Part shown: piece by piece, positions 56,895 through 64,000 of the stretch | Position numbering within the stretch: the first letter of the stretch is position 1 | Layout: each line of letters starts with the position of its first letter | Assembly: GCF_024281235.1 (NCBI RefSeq) | Contig: NZ_JAHWXY010000006.1 | Span: 62,001-126,000, forward strand | From: Shinella daejeonensis | Lineage (GTDB): Bacteria; Pseudomonadota; Alphaproteobacteria; Rhizobiales; Rhizobiaceae | Reading direction: 5' to 3' | Length of the DNA stretch: 64,000 nucleotides | The notes under the pieces: generated by a model | What the model was told of the DNA's origin: nothing | The model's input: only the letters and a program-made list of their open reading frames with translations | Databases searched by the model: none | Made by a program: the position numbers and the translations under genes

Positions 56895-57904
56895 AACTCC
56901 TGAAAAAGATTTCAAAGGAAATCTCCGACTTTTATCTGTACTTCCGGCTTTTCCTCGAAGACCGCCTGGCGGGCCGGAGCCTGACCCTCGTTCAGGACAG
57001 ATTGGGCGCGATAAGGAAACGGGACATTCTTCTCGTCTCGTGCCTGCGGAACGAACGCTTCCGCATGCCGGCCTTCGTCGACTACTATCGCAAGCTGGGC
57101 GTCAGCCATTTCCTGTTCGTGGACAACGACTCCACGGACGGCTTCATGGACTGGGCCGGAACGCAGGAGGACGTGACGGTCTGGCACACCGCGGCAAGCT
57201 ACCGGGATGCGAAATTCGGGATGCTCTGGCTCAACGACATCCTGCGGCGGCATTGCCGCGGCCACTGGTGCGTGGTCGTCGATCCGGACGAATTTCTCGT
57301 CTATCCCTATATGGAGACCCGAAGCCTCGCCGCGCTGACCCAGTTTCTCGACGAGGAAAAACGTCCCTGCATGCATACGCTGATGCTGGACGCCTATGGC
57401 AAGGGCCCGCTGGAGGAAAGCCTCCTTGCGGAAGGGCAGGATCCGTTCGAAGTCTGCCCCTATTTCGACAAGGACGGCTATTTGCAGGTCCCGAGCTGGG
57501 GGCATTCCACCTGGATTCGCGGCGGACCGCGGCTACGCGTGCATTTCGCCGAAAATCCCGACGAGGCGCCGGCGCTCAACAAGGTCCCGCTGATCAAGTG
57601 GCGCTTCCACTATCACTACAATATGTCCATGCATGACGCGCGGCCCTTCTACCTGAACCGCGCCCATCGGATCGGCAACGTATCGACCTCGGGCGTGCTG
57701 TTCCATTTCAAGATGGTTTCCTCCCTCATCGCCAAGGCGGAGGAGGAAAGCCAGCGCAAGGAACACTATGCGGACGGCCGGGAATACGACCGGTATCTGG
57801 CGGCCGAACAGGTTAGCTTCTACGAGCCGGGGATCAGTTGCCGTTACGAGAGGCCCGGACAACTCGTCGCGCTCGGGCTGATGTCTCCCGGGCAATGGTT
57901 CTAG
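56891..57904 (+). CDS. GT2/GT92-like glycosyltransferase
   Basis: A 337-residue enzyme of the Glyco_tranf_2_4 / GT92 (DUF23-like) type. ILLVSCLRNERFRMPAFVDY, HFLFVDNDSTDGFMDW and the metal motif VVVDPDEFLVYP (Asp131-Asp133) are clear, followed by RFHYHYNMSMHDARPFYLNR. The acceptor and sugar are unknown. It is translationally coupled to the GT14 gene, so they probably build one glycan. A shorter RIME-like repeat follows its stop. Confidence 0.82.
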   Translation: MKLLKKISKEISDFYLYFRLFLEDRLAGRSLTLVQDRLGAIRKRDILLVSCLRNERFRMPAFVDYYRKLGVSHFLFVDNDSTDGFMDWAGTQEDVTVWHTAASYRDAKFGMLWLNDILRRHCRGHWCVVVDPDEFLVYPYMETRSLAALTQFLDEEKRPCMHTLMLDAYGKGPLEESLLAEGQDPFEVCPYFDKDGYLQVPSWGHSTWIRGGPRLRVHFAENPDEAPALNKVPLIKWRFHYHYNMSMHDARPFYLNRAHRIGNVSTSGVLFHFKMVSSLIAKAEEESQRKEHYADGREYDRYLAAEQVSFYEPGISCRYERPGQLVALGLMSPGQWF

Positions 57905-57964
57905 AGCGGTTCCGGTTTTCACAGAATCGGTAGAAACCGGTTCCCGTTGCGCCGGAAACGCTCC
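57903..57964. repeat. RIME-like rhizobial intergenic repeat, short copy
   Basis: AGAGCGGTTCCGGTTTTCAC, then AGAATCGGTAGAAACCGG and GCCGGAAACGCTCC. It has both ends of the repeat at 23265 but lacks about 40 central bases. It sits between two convergent genes. Confidence 0.65.
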
Positions 57965-57976
57965 AGCCGCGCCTGC

Positions 57977-58873
57977 CTATCCGGCCAGCAAGGGGCGCTC
58001 AACTTTCGGGGGGATAAGCCAGAGAGCGCTGTCGAGCGCGGCGCAATCCTCCTCATAGGCCTTGCCCAGGCTCTTCCGTTTTTCGTCGGACCAGGGCGCG
58101 AAACCGTCGAATCCTTCGGATTTCAGCAGCTTGTTGCCGATCACATTGATGAGCAGGCCGGCGACATCGGGGCCTTTCTGCGCATCGATCAGGTCAAGCA
58201 CATCGATGGCCATCTGCGAGAAGGATTCCCGTTCCGGCTTGTCCTGGGTTTTCGCCACCACAGGAACCGGGGTTCCGAACGCCATATCCTGCAATATGCG
58301 ATCGGAATGCTCGCGGAAATCTTCATACCGCCAGATTTTCGTTCGATCGGGACGGAGCCCTTTGATAAGCCGGTCGAGAACCGATGGCCACCTCAACGCC
58401 TCGAATCGCAGATGCTCGACGAAAGCGTCGAAAGACAGGAATTTCCGTCTGAAGCGCAGGGTTTCGCAATAGGCTGAGGCGAGGAAGGAATCGTAGGATC
58501 GGATACAGCAGTAAAGCGTGATATCCGCATCGGGGAAAAGCGCCCTCACCCGGCTCAACCTCCCCTTTCCCGTGTCGAAGGGCTCGCCGCTTGCAAGGAT
58601 GCGGGCGCAATTGCCGATCAGGTTCTCGTCCGACAGGATCAACCGGTCGAGGGGACCGTGGGGGACGCCCTCGAAGACCTGCGCCGCGAGATCGCCGATC
58701 CGGAAATCCCCCGGCTCGATGTCCTTGAGGCGCGACGTGAAGGCCTTCCTGAAGGGGTCTCGCGGCATATAATCGATACCGGATTTCATCAGGTCGGGAC
58801 GCGCGACCTCAAGCCGCTTCTGCATGTATGTCGTTGCGGTCTTGTGTACCCCGACGTGAAAATTGATCTTCAT
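57977..58873 (-). CDS. Sulfotransferase-like protein
   Basis: A 298-residue protein. The N-terminus MKINFHVGVHKTATTYMQKR carries HKTATT (residues 10-15), the phosphate-binding 5'-loop of sulfotransferase-like P-loop proteins; LILSDENLIGN and ITLYCCIRSYDSFLASAYCE match the second region (IRxxxxxxxS, PAPS 3'-phosphate). It would transfer sulfate from PAPS to a carbohydrate or lipid. A glycosyltransferase gene is convergent and a second sulfotransferase gene upstream. The ATG at 58873 is favoured by AGG upstream. Confidence 0.72.
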   Translation of the reverse strand: MKINFHVGVHKTATTYMQKRLEVARPDLMKSGIDYMPRDPFRKAFTSRLKDIEPGDFRIGDLAAQVFEGVPHGPLDRLILSDENLIGNCARILASGEPFDTGKGRLSRVRALFPDADITLYCCIRSYDSFLASAYCETLRFRRKFLSFDAFVEHLRFEALRWPSVLDRLIKGLRPDRTKIWRYEDFREHSDRILQDMAFGTPVPVVAKTQDKPERESFSQMAIDVLDLIDAQKGPDVAGLLINVIGNKLLKSEGFDGFAPWSDEKRKSLGKAYEEDCAALDSALWLIPPKVERPLLAG

Positions 58874-59099
58874 CCTATCAACCTTATCGAACCGGTTTCC
58901 CACGCGAGGCATCGCGATGGCCATCACGATCTCCCCGGCGCAGCGGCAGGTTCTACCAGCCGCCTCGAGATATCGGATTTTGCATTGGCATTTGTCGCAA
59001 TATTGTCAACCCGAAAAGGACGCTGCCGGGCGACCCGTTCACGGATTGCGCCAGTCCGGCTTCCGGCTTGCACGGGCGGCCTTTCTCATCGGCTATCGC

Positions 59100-59795
59100 T
59101 CAGATGGAATAGGCGAAGTTCTCCAGATCGGTTGCATAAATCTGCTTGCCGAGATCACGGATACGGTCCGTCAGCACCTCTTCATAGGCGAACTTGCTTT
59201 TCGGGCCTTCGTTGAAACGCGGAAACGGGATCGTCGTGGCGCCGGTACGCTTCATGACGAACTCCATGTCCTGATCCATCGTTTCGACGCGTCCGATGAA
59301 ATCGAGCGTCCTGAACCGCAGCGCATCGTTGATGATCACCGTTTGCGGAATCCAGTGCCAGTCCAGCCGGAAATCGACCGTTTTGCGTTGCGTGTCGCGG
59401 ACGAGATTGAGAAACGCCAGAAAATCCGCCCGACATTCCTCCAGGCTTTCGTTGCGCAGGGAAGCGCCGTATCTGTTCTTCAACAGGACCTGCGCATCGC
59501 CGAATGCATATTGGCTTTGATGCAAGATCTTCTCGTTGAACAGCGAATAGGCCCGCTTCAGCGGATGCCGCACCAGCGTGAATACAAAAGAACGACGAAG
59601 CGCCTCATAGACTTTCGATCTGTTGTTGTCGAAATGAATCAGTCGCGACTGCTCGATCTTATGGATATCGAGAGGCTTTTCCGGGTAACGGCCGTGCTCC
59701 AGATGGTACATCCAGTTCTTGACCGATGTGCATCCGGCTTTCGGGACGCTGAGATAGACGAAATCGAATTTGGAGGATGCTATAAATGCCGGCAT
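59100..59795 (-). CDS. Carbohydrate sulfotransferase (family 2)
   Basis: A 231-residue protein of the sulfotransferase-2 type. The 5'-phosphosulfate loop is SVPKAGCTSVKNWMYHLE (VPKAGCTS, 17-24) and the 3'-phosphate loop is FTLVRHPLKRAYSLFNEK (Arg76 to Ser84), both in canonical order. Such enzymes sulfate sugar chains. The ATG at 59795 has AGGGA and AGGG upstream; the preceding TTG is weaker. Its base composition is noticeably lower in GC than the rest of the window, hinting at surface-polysaccharide genes that move between strains. Confidence 0.82.
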   Translation of the reverse strand: MPAFIASSKFDFVYLSVPKAGCTSVKNWMYHLEHGRYPEKPLDIHKIEQSRLIHFDNNRSKVYEALRRSFVFTLVRHPLKRAYSLFNEKILHQSQYAFGDAQVLLKNRYGASLRNESLEECRADFLAFLNLVRDTQRKTVDFRLDWHWIPQTVIINDALRFRTLDFIGRVETMDQDMEFVMKRTGATTIPFPRFNEGPKSKFAYEEVLTDRIRDLGKQIYATDLENFAYSI

Positions 59796-59933
59796 GCCCT
59801 GTCCCTGTTTTTCAACATCCAATCTGATCGACGACAGAAAGGCAAGTCCCGCAGAACGCCATCCGTTGCATCAATCTTCCCGCTTTCCACGACAAGGCAC
59901 CCACCGGAAACCCGTCGAAGACATCACCACGTT

Positions 59934-60989
59934 TCATTCGCTGCGGGTGGGCGTCCGGCCGCGATATCGGGCCAGCAGTCCGTGGGCGAGATTCTCCTTG
60001 TTGCGCCGATAGAATTTCCGGATCTTCGTCACCTGGACGTCCACGAAGCGGTAAGCTCTATAGAGAGGAAAGGAGCCGAGGCTCGCCACGCGTTCGCGCA
60101 AGCTGCGTTTCGGCGGATCCATCAGGCGATCGTATATCGCAAGCGTCCGGACGATTTCCAGTAGGAAGCGGCCTTCCGAACCTGCCGGAACCCGCCCCCC
60201 GTTATGCAGCGTGGCGAACATCTGCTTGCGGGAATAATTGCGCAACTCTCTCGCATAGTTCACCGCCAGATCCGCCTCGCGCGAGAGGATTTCGGCAATC
60301 CGGCGGTGCTGCCGGATCGCATCGAAGTGCCTTATGTCGGTCGATCGCAGGATCGAACCCGGCCTTTGCCGATACAGCACCAGAACATCGGGAATGACAT
60401 ATATGGATGCGGCGCGCATGATGCATTCGGCATTCCAGACGATATCTTCATAGTAGCAGGTCGGAAAGTTCAGGTTTCCCTGCATTACGAAGCTGCGCGC
60501 ATAGACCTTGTTCCAGGCGACGCCGAAGTTCTGAAGCAAATGCCGGCGTTCGGGTACGCTGTTGCGGGCTCCCTGCTCCAGCCATTTGGTGAATCTGTTC
60601 GGCTCCTTCCGGCCGTCCATGTAAAGGCGCGAGAAATTGATCATCAGTATGTCGGGCGTTTCCCGTCCGATATGGCTTGCGATCACGGGCAGCGCGTCGG
60701 GCGTCAGCAAATCGTCCCCGTCGACAAAGATATAGTAATCGCCCGCGGCCGCTCGCATGCCCTGGTTCCGTCCCTCGCCAAGGCCGAGATTCTCCTTGTT
60801 TTCGATGACGGTGAAAAGATGCGGATGGCGGACCGTCACACGCCGGATCGCGTCGAGCGTTCCGTCGGTCGATGCATTGTAAACGACGATCACCTCATAA
60901 TCGCCCCGGCCCGGAAAAATACAGCTCTCCAGACAGTCTCCGATGAAGGCCTCGATATTATAGGCGACGACGATGATCGAGTATTTCAT
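59934..60989 (-). CDS. GT2 family glycosyltransferase
   Basis: A 351-residue GT-A enzyme. SIIVVAYNIEAFIGDCLESC, VVYNASTDGTLDAI, GLGEGRNQGMRAAAGDYYIF and the metal motif VDGDD (Asp90-Asp92) define GT2. The C-terminal part (CYYEDIVWNAECIMRA then YRQRPGSILRS) resembles capsule and exopolysaccharide transferases. The sugar is unknown. The ATG at 60989 is the start of the domain. The TauE/SafE gene lies 79 bases upstream on the same strand. Confidence 0.88.
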   Translation of the reverse strand: MKYSIIVVAYNIEAFIGDCLESCIFPGRGDYEVIVVYNASTDGTLDAIRRVTVRHPHLFTVIENKENLGLGEGRNQGMRAAAGDYYIFVDGDDLLTPDALPVIASHIGRETPDILMINFSRLYMDGRKEPNRFTKWLEQGARNSVPERRHLLQNFGVAWNKVYARSFVMQGNLNFPTCYYEDIVWNAECIMRAASIYVIPDVLVLYRQRPGSILRSTDIRHFDAIRQHRRIAEILSREADLAVNYARELRNYSRKQMFATLHNGGRVPAGSEGRFLLEIVRTLAIYDRLMDPPKRSLRERVASLGSFPLYRAYRFVDVQVTKIRKFYRRNKENLAHGLLARYRGRTPTRSE

Positions 60990-61068
60990 CTGCCGCAGTC
61001 TCCAGTCACGAACGCCCTCTTTCTGTTCTTCCCCGCCGCGCCGGCCGGAAGGCGGCATTACGCCATAT

Positions 61069-61860
61069 CTAGGAGGCTAGCACGAGTTTCAGGCCGACGA
61101 CCGCAAGAACCAGCGCAAGAACGGGACGGATGAACCGATCGGAAACGGACACCGCGATAAGGCTGCCGATGATGATGCCCGGTATGGAGCCCACCAGCAA
61201 CGATCCGAGCATGCCCCAATCGACGCCGCCCATGACCCAATAGCCGATGCCGCTGATCAGCGTCAGCGGGACGGCATGGGCGATATCGGAGCCGATGATG
61301 TCGGTCAGGCGCAGGCGCGGATAGAGAAACAGCATCAGCGTGACGCCGAGCGCGCCGGCGCCGACCGAGGTCAGCGTCACCAGCGCACCGAGGATGAAGC
61401 CCAGGATGATCGCCGGCCCGGGATAATCCTGAGGCAGGCGCTTCCTCTGCGCCGGCCGCTGCATGCGCCCCATCATCATCACCAGCCTGTCGCGGAACAT
61501 CAAAAGCAGGGACGTCAGCAGAAGCGTACAGCCAAGCGTGGTCATGATCAGGCTGGCGATCCCGTCGTCCGGCTTTCCGGTGGTGGAGATCAGCAGGATC
61601 GTCAGGAGCGCGCCAGGAATGCTTCCCAGGGCCAGAAAGCGCACGATCTTCCAGTTCACGGTCTGTTTGCGGCCATGAACGATCGTACCGACAGATTTGG
61701 TGATGGCCGCATAAAGCAGATCGGTGCCGACGGCGGTAACCGGATGAACGCCGAAGAGCAATACCAGGATCGGCGTCATGAGAGAGCCGCCCCCCACGCC
61801 GGTGATACCGACGAAAGCGCCGACAAACAGACCCGATATCGAGTAGTGCCAATCAATCAA
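61069..61860 (-). CDS. TauE/SafE family sulfite/anion exporter
   Basis: A 263-residue membrane protein with about eight helices. The two repeats show GAFVGITGVGGGSLMTPILV and GFILGALVTLTSVGAGALGV, the family signature. Members export sulfite, sulfoacetate or other organosulfur anions. The start is TTG at 61860, nine bases after the cysQ stop. Its position directly after cysNC-cysQ makes a sulfur-oxyanion export role likely. Confidence 0.87.
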   Translation of the reverse strand: MIDWHYSISGLFVGAFVGITGVGGGSLMTPILVLLFGVHPVTAVGTDLLYAAITKSVGTIVHGRKQTVNWKIVRFLALGSIPGALLTILLISTTGKPDDGIASLIMTTLGCTLLLTSLLLMFRDRLVMMMGRMQRPAQRKRLPQDYPGPAIILGFILGALVTLTSVGAGALGVTLMLFLYPRLRLTDIIGSDIAHAVPLTLISGIGYWVMGGVDWGMLGSLLVGSIPGIIIGSLIAVSVSDRFIRPVLALVLAVVGLKLVLAS

Positions 61861-61869
61861 GGCGTTCGA

Positions 61870-62673
61870 TCACCTGTTCGCCGGCCGTGTCCTGGCGTGC
61901 CCCCAGCAGATGAAGTGCGGATTGGCGAAGTCGGCGTCGTCGGGCTGGTCGATCTTCCCATAGACAAACAGCGATCCGTCCACCTTCACCGTCGCGCCGC
62001 CCGCGGCCCGCAGAACCGCGTCTCCCGCCGCCGTGTCCCATTCCATCGTCCGGCCGAAACGGGGATAGACATCGGCCGCCCCTTCCGCGACAAGGCAGAA
62101 CTTCAGGGAGGAGCCTATGGACGTGTTTTCCTCGATGCCGTTTTCTGCAAGAAACGCCATGGTCTCCGGATTGTTATGCGAGCGGCTCGCCACAGCGACG
62201 AGGCGGCCGGCCGGCGTGCGGCATCCGATCGGCTGCCGTGCGACGACGACGCCGTCTTGCGAGACCGTGAGCTTCTCCGCCCCTGTCTCCGCCCCGACGT
62301 AGGCGACCCCCTGCGCCGGCGCATAGACGACGCCGGCTACCGGGATGCCGTTTTCCACAAGCGCGATATTCACGGTGAAATCCGGCCGGCGGTTGATGAA
62401 CTCCTTGGTCCCGTCGAGCGGATCGACGAGAATGAAGGCGTTTCCGTGAAGCTGCGGCACGCGGCCGGCGGCGACCTCTTCCTCCGCAACGACCGGGATA
62501 TCCGGAAACAGCGCCGCAAGCTCCCTGAGGATCAGCGCTTCGGCCCGCTCGTCGGCCTCGGTCACCGGCGACCGGTCGTCCTTGAAGCCGACGGCGATCT
62601 CGCCATTATAGACGTCCATGATGACGCGGCCGGCGGCGATCGCGATCCGCTCGAAATTTTCCAGAAAATCCAC
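61870..62673 (-). CDS. cysQ: 3'(2'),5'-bisphosphate nucleotidase CysQ
   Basis: A 267-residue inositol-monophosphatase-fold enzyme. The metal motifs are VVAEEEVAAG, VDPLDGTKEFINRRPDF (DPLDGT) and MEWDTAAGDAVLRAAGG. It hydrolyses PAP, the product left after sulfate transfer, to AMP, and so keeps sulfotransferases and PAPS reductase from being inhibited. The start is GTG at 62673, one base after the cysNC stop and with AGGA upstream. Confidence 0.92.
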   Translation of the reverse strand: MDFLENFERIAIAAGRVIMDVYNGEIAVGFKDDRSPVTEADERAEALILRELAALFPDIPVVAEEEVAAGRVPQLHGNAFILVDPLDGTKEFINRRPDFTVNIALVENGIPVAGVVYAPAQGVAYVGAETGAEKLTVSQDGVVVARQPIGCRTPAGRLVAVASRSHNNPETMAFLAENGIEENTSIGSSLKFCLVAEGAADVYPRFGRTMEWDTAAGDAVLRAAGGATVKVDGSLFVYGKIDQPDDADFANPHFICWGHARTRPANR

Positions 62674-62674
62674 G

Positions 62675-64000
62675 TCAGTCCTCACCCTGCTCATGCAGAA
62701 AGTCGACGATCCTGACGGCAAGATCCTGCGGCGTATGGCCAACCGTGTGCAGATGGATTTCCGGGTTTTCCGGCCGTTCATAGGGAGAACTGATGCCGGT
62801 GAAATTCGCGATCTCGCCGGCTGCGGCCTTGCGGTAAAGCCCCTTCGGGTCGCGCTTCGCACATTCCTCGATCGGCGTGTCGACGAAAATCTCGAAGAAT
62901 TCCCCGTCCTCCAGCATCTCGCGAGCAAGGCGACGCTCCGAACGGAACGGCGAGATGAAGGACACCAGCACGATCAGGCCCGCATCCACCATCAGCCTGG
63001 CCACTTCCGCGACACGCCGGATGTTCTCCACCCGGTCTTCCTGGGTGAAGCCGAGGTCCCGGTTGAGGCCATGGCGCACATTGTCGCCGTCCAGCATGTA
63101 GGTATGCCTGCCGCGGGCGTGAAGCAGTTTCTCCACGCCGTTGGCGATCGTCGACTTGCCGGACCCGGAAAAACCGGTGAACCAGAGGACGGCCGGTTTC
63201 TGGTGCTTCAGTTCCGCGCGGGCCTTCTTGTGGACGTCCGTCGCCTGCCATTGCACATTGTCCGCCCGCCGCAGCGCAAAATCGATCATCCCCGCTCCAA
63301 GCGTGGCATTCGAATAGCGGTCGATAATGACGAAATTGCCCGTGGATCGGTTGTGCTTATAGGGATCGAAGGCGATGGGCGCCTGCAACGAGATATTGCA
63401 GACTCCGACGCCGTTCATCGGCAGCGACTTGACGGCTTCCTGGGCGAACGTATTGACGTCGATCTCGTGCTTCAGCGCGGTTATCGTACAATTCACGCTG
63501 TCTGTTTCGGTGCGCAGGATGTAGCTGCGCCCCGGCAGCAGGGGATTGGCGTCGAACCAGATGAGATGCGCCTGCAACTGATCGGTGACCTGCGGAGCGT
63601 CGGCCGGCGCCACGAGCATGTTGCCCCGCGAGACCTCTACCTGGTCTTCGAGGACGAGCGTGACCGCCTGCCCTTCGACCGCCTCGCGAAGATTTCCGCC
63701 ATGGGTGACGATTTCCTTGATCTTCGAGACCTGCCGGGACTTGGCGACCATGACCTCGTCACCGACGGCGATCCGGCCGGAGGAGACCTGGCCGGCGAAG
63801 CCGCGGAAATTCAGGTTCGGGCGATTGACGTATTGCACGGGAAAGCGGAACGGTCTGTCAAGCGCCCCGTCCTCGATCGGCACGCTCTCCAGATGTTCCA
63901 GAAGAGCCGGTCCGTCATACCACGGCATCTGCTCCGACCGGGTCGTGATATTGTCGCCGAAGCGCGCCGATAGCGGGATCGGCAGGATCGTCTCGAAACC
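62675..64000 (-). CDS. cysNC: Bifunctional sulfate adenylyltransferase subunit 1 / APS kinase CysNC (5' part outside the window)
   Basis: The frame is open to position 64000, so the N-terminal GTPase part is missing; 441 residues are present. The first part matches CysN domains 2 and 3 ([40 protein letters not shown]). APS kinase follows, with Walker [32 protein letters not shown] and [14 protein letters not shown]. It makes APS and then PAPS. Similar fusions include NodQ. It is the first seen gene of cysNC-cysQ-tauE; cysD would be expected beyond the window. Confidence 0.94.
   Translation of the reverse strand, partial: GFETILPIPLSARFGDNITTRSEQMPWYDGPALLEHLESVPIEDGALDRPFRFPVQYVNRPNLNFRGFAGQVSSGRIAVGDEVMVAKSRQVSKIKEIVTHGGNLREAVEGQAVTLVLEDQVEVSRGNMLVAPADAPQVTDQLQAHLIWFDANPLLPGRSYILRTETDSVNCTITALKHEIDVNTFAQEAVKSLPMNGVGVCNISLQAPIAFDPYKHNRSTGNFVIIDRYSNATLGAGMIDFALRRADNVQWQATDVHKKARAELKHQKPAVLWFTGFSGSGKSTIANGVEKLLHARGRHTYMLDGDNVRHGLNRDLGFTQEDRVENIRRVAEVARLMVDAGLIVLVSFISPFRSERRLAREMLEDGEFFEIFVDTPIEECAKRDPKGLYRKAAAGEIANFTGISSPYERPENPEIHLHTVGHTPQDLAVRIVDFLHEQGED

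Overview
The window reads as chromosome of an alphaproteobacterium of the order Hyphomicrobiales (Rhizobiales), most likely Rhizobiaceae (Sinorhizobium/Rhizobium/Agrobacterium/Shinella type). The basis is a high GC content, a PodJ-type polarity protein, the cell-cycle regulator GcrA, a SAM-II riboswitch in front of metZ, a fused CysN/CysC, and gene neighbourhoods (podJ-acyl-CoA dehydrogenase-fadA-fadB; argF-argD-gcrA-phoB-phoU-pstBACS-phoR-ppk2; fadD-pgi-frk-pyrE) that I recognise from rhizobial chromosomes. No CRISPR array, prophage, rRNA operon or intact insertion sequence was seen. No database search was possible, so all family names come from motif recognition.

Layout. 1-2.0 kb: 3'-truncated podJ on the minus strand, divergent from a beta-oxidation operon (acyl-CoA dehydrogenase, fadA, fadB; 2.5-7.8 kb). 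7.8-10.8 kb: a tightly coupled minus-strand three-gene signalling operon (CHASE3 histidine kinase, single receiver, receiver-HisKA_2 kinase). 10.9-20.2 kb: a looser accessory stretch with an EamA transporter split by an in-frame TAG, an S24/HTH repressor, a periplasmic binding protein, a large GT2 glycosyltransferase, a CxC/CxC small protein plus FmdE-like protein behind an NsrR-like palindrome, glutaredoxin 2, an SDR next to an aldo/keto reductase stump, a LysR regulator and tRNA-Gly(CCC). 20.2-27.7 kb: dcd, riboswitch-metZ, apaG, hslO, argF, argD, gcrA. 27.8-36.6 kb: the phosphate block phoB, phoU, pstB, pstA, pstC, pstS, phoR, with ppk2 divergent. 36.6-46.7 kb: a membrane protein, nitronate monooxygenase, tRNA-Thr(CGT), AI-2E transporter, fadD, pgi, frk, pyrE, DoxX. 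46.8-54.9 kb: a proline-racemase-family enzyme, a DUF900-type lipoprotein hydrolase, and a YtfQRT-YjfF-like sugar ABC transporter with an FCD-type GntR regulator. 55.2-64 kb: glycosyltransferases and two sulfotransferase-like genes beside a sulfate-activation operon (cysNC, cysQ, TauE/SafE exporter).

How the parts work together. The fad genes and fadD form a fatty-acid degradation route. The Pst importer, PhoR/PhoB/PhoU and PPK2 join phosphate sensing, uptake and polyphosphate use. The last 9 kb is the most coherent candidate for a little-described system: CysNC makes PAPS, sulfotransferases would transfer its sulfate to glycans built by the neighbouring GT14, GT2 and GT92-like enzymes, CysQ would clear the PAP by-product and the TauE/SafE protein would export sulfur oxyanions. 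This is inferred from families and adjacency and has not been demonstrated.
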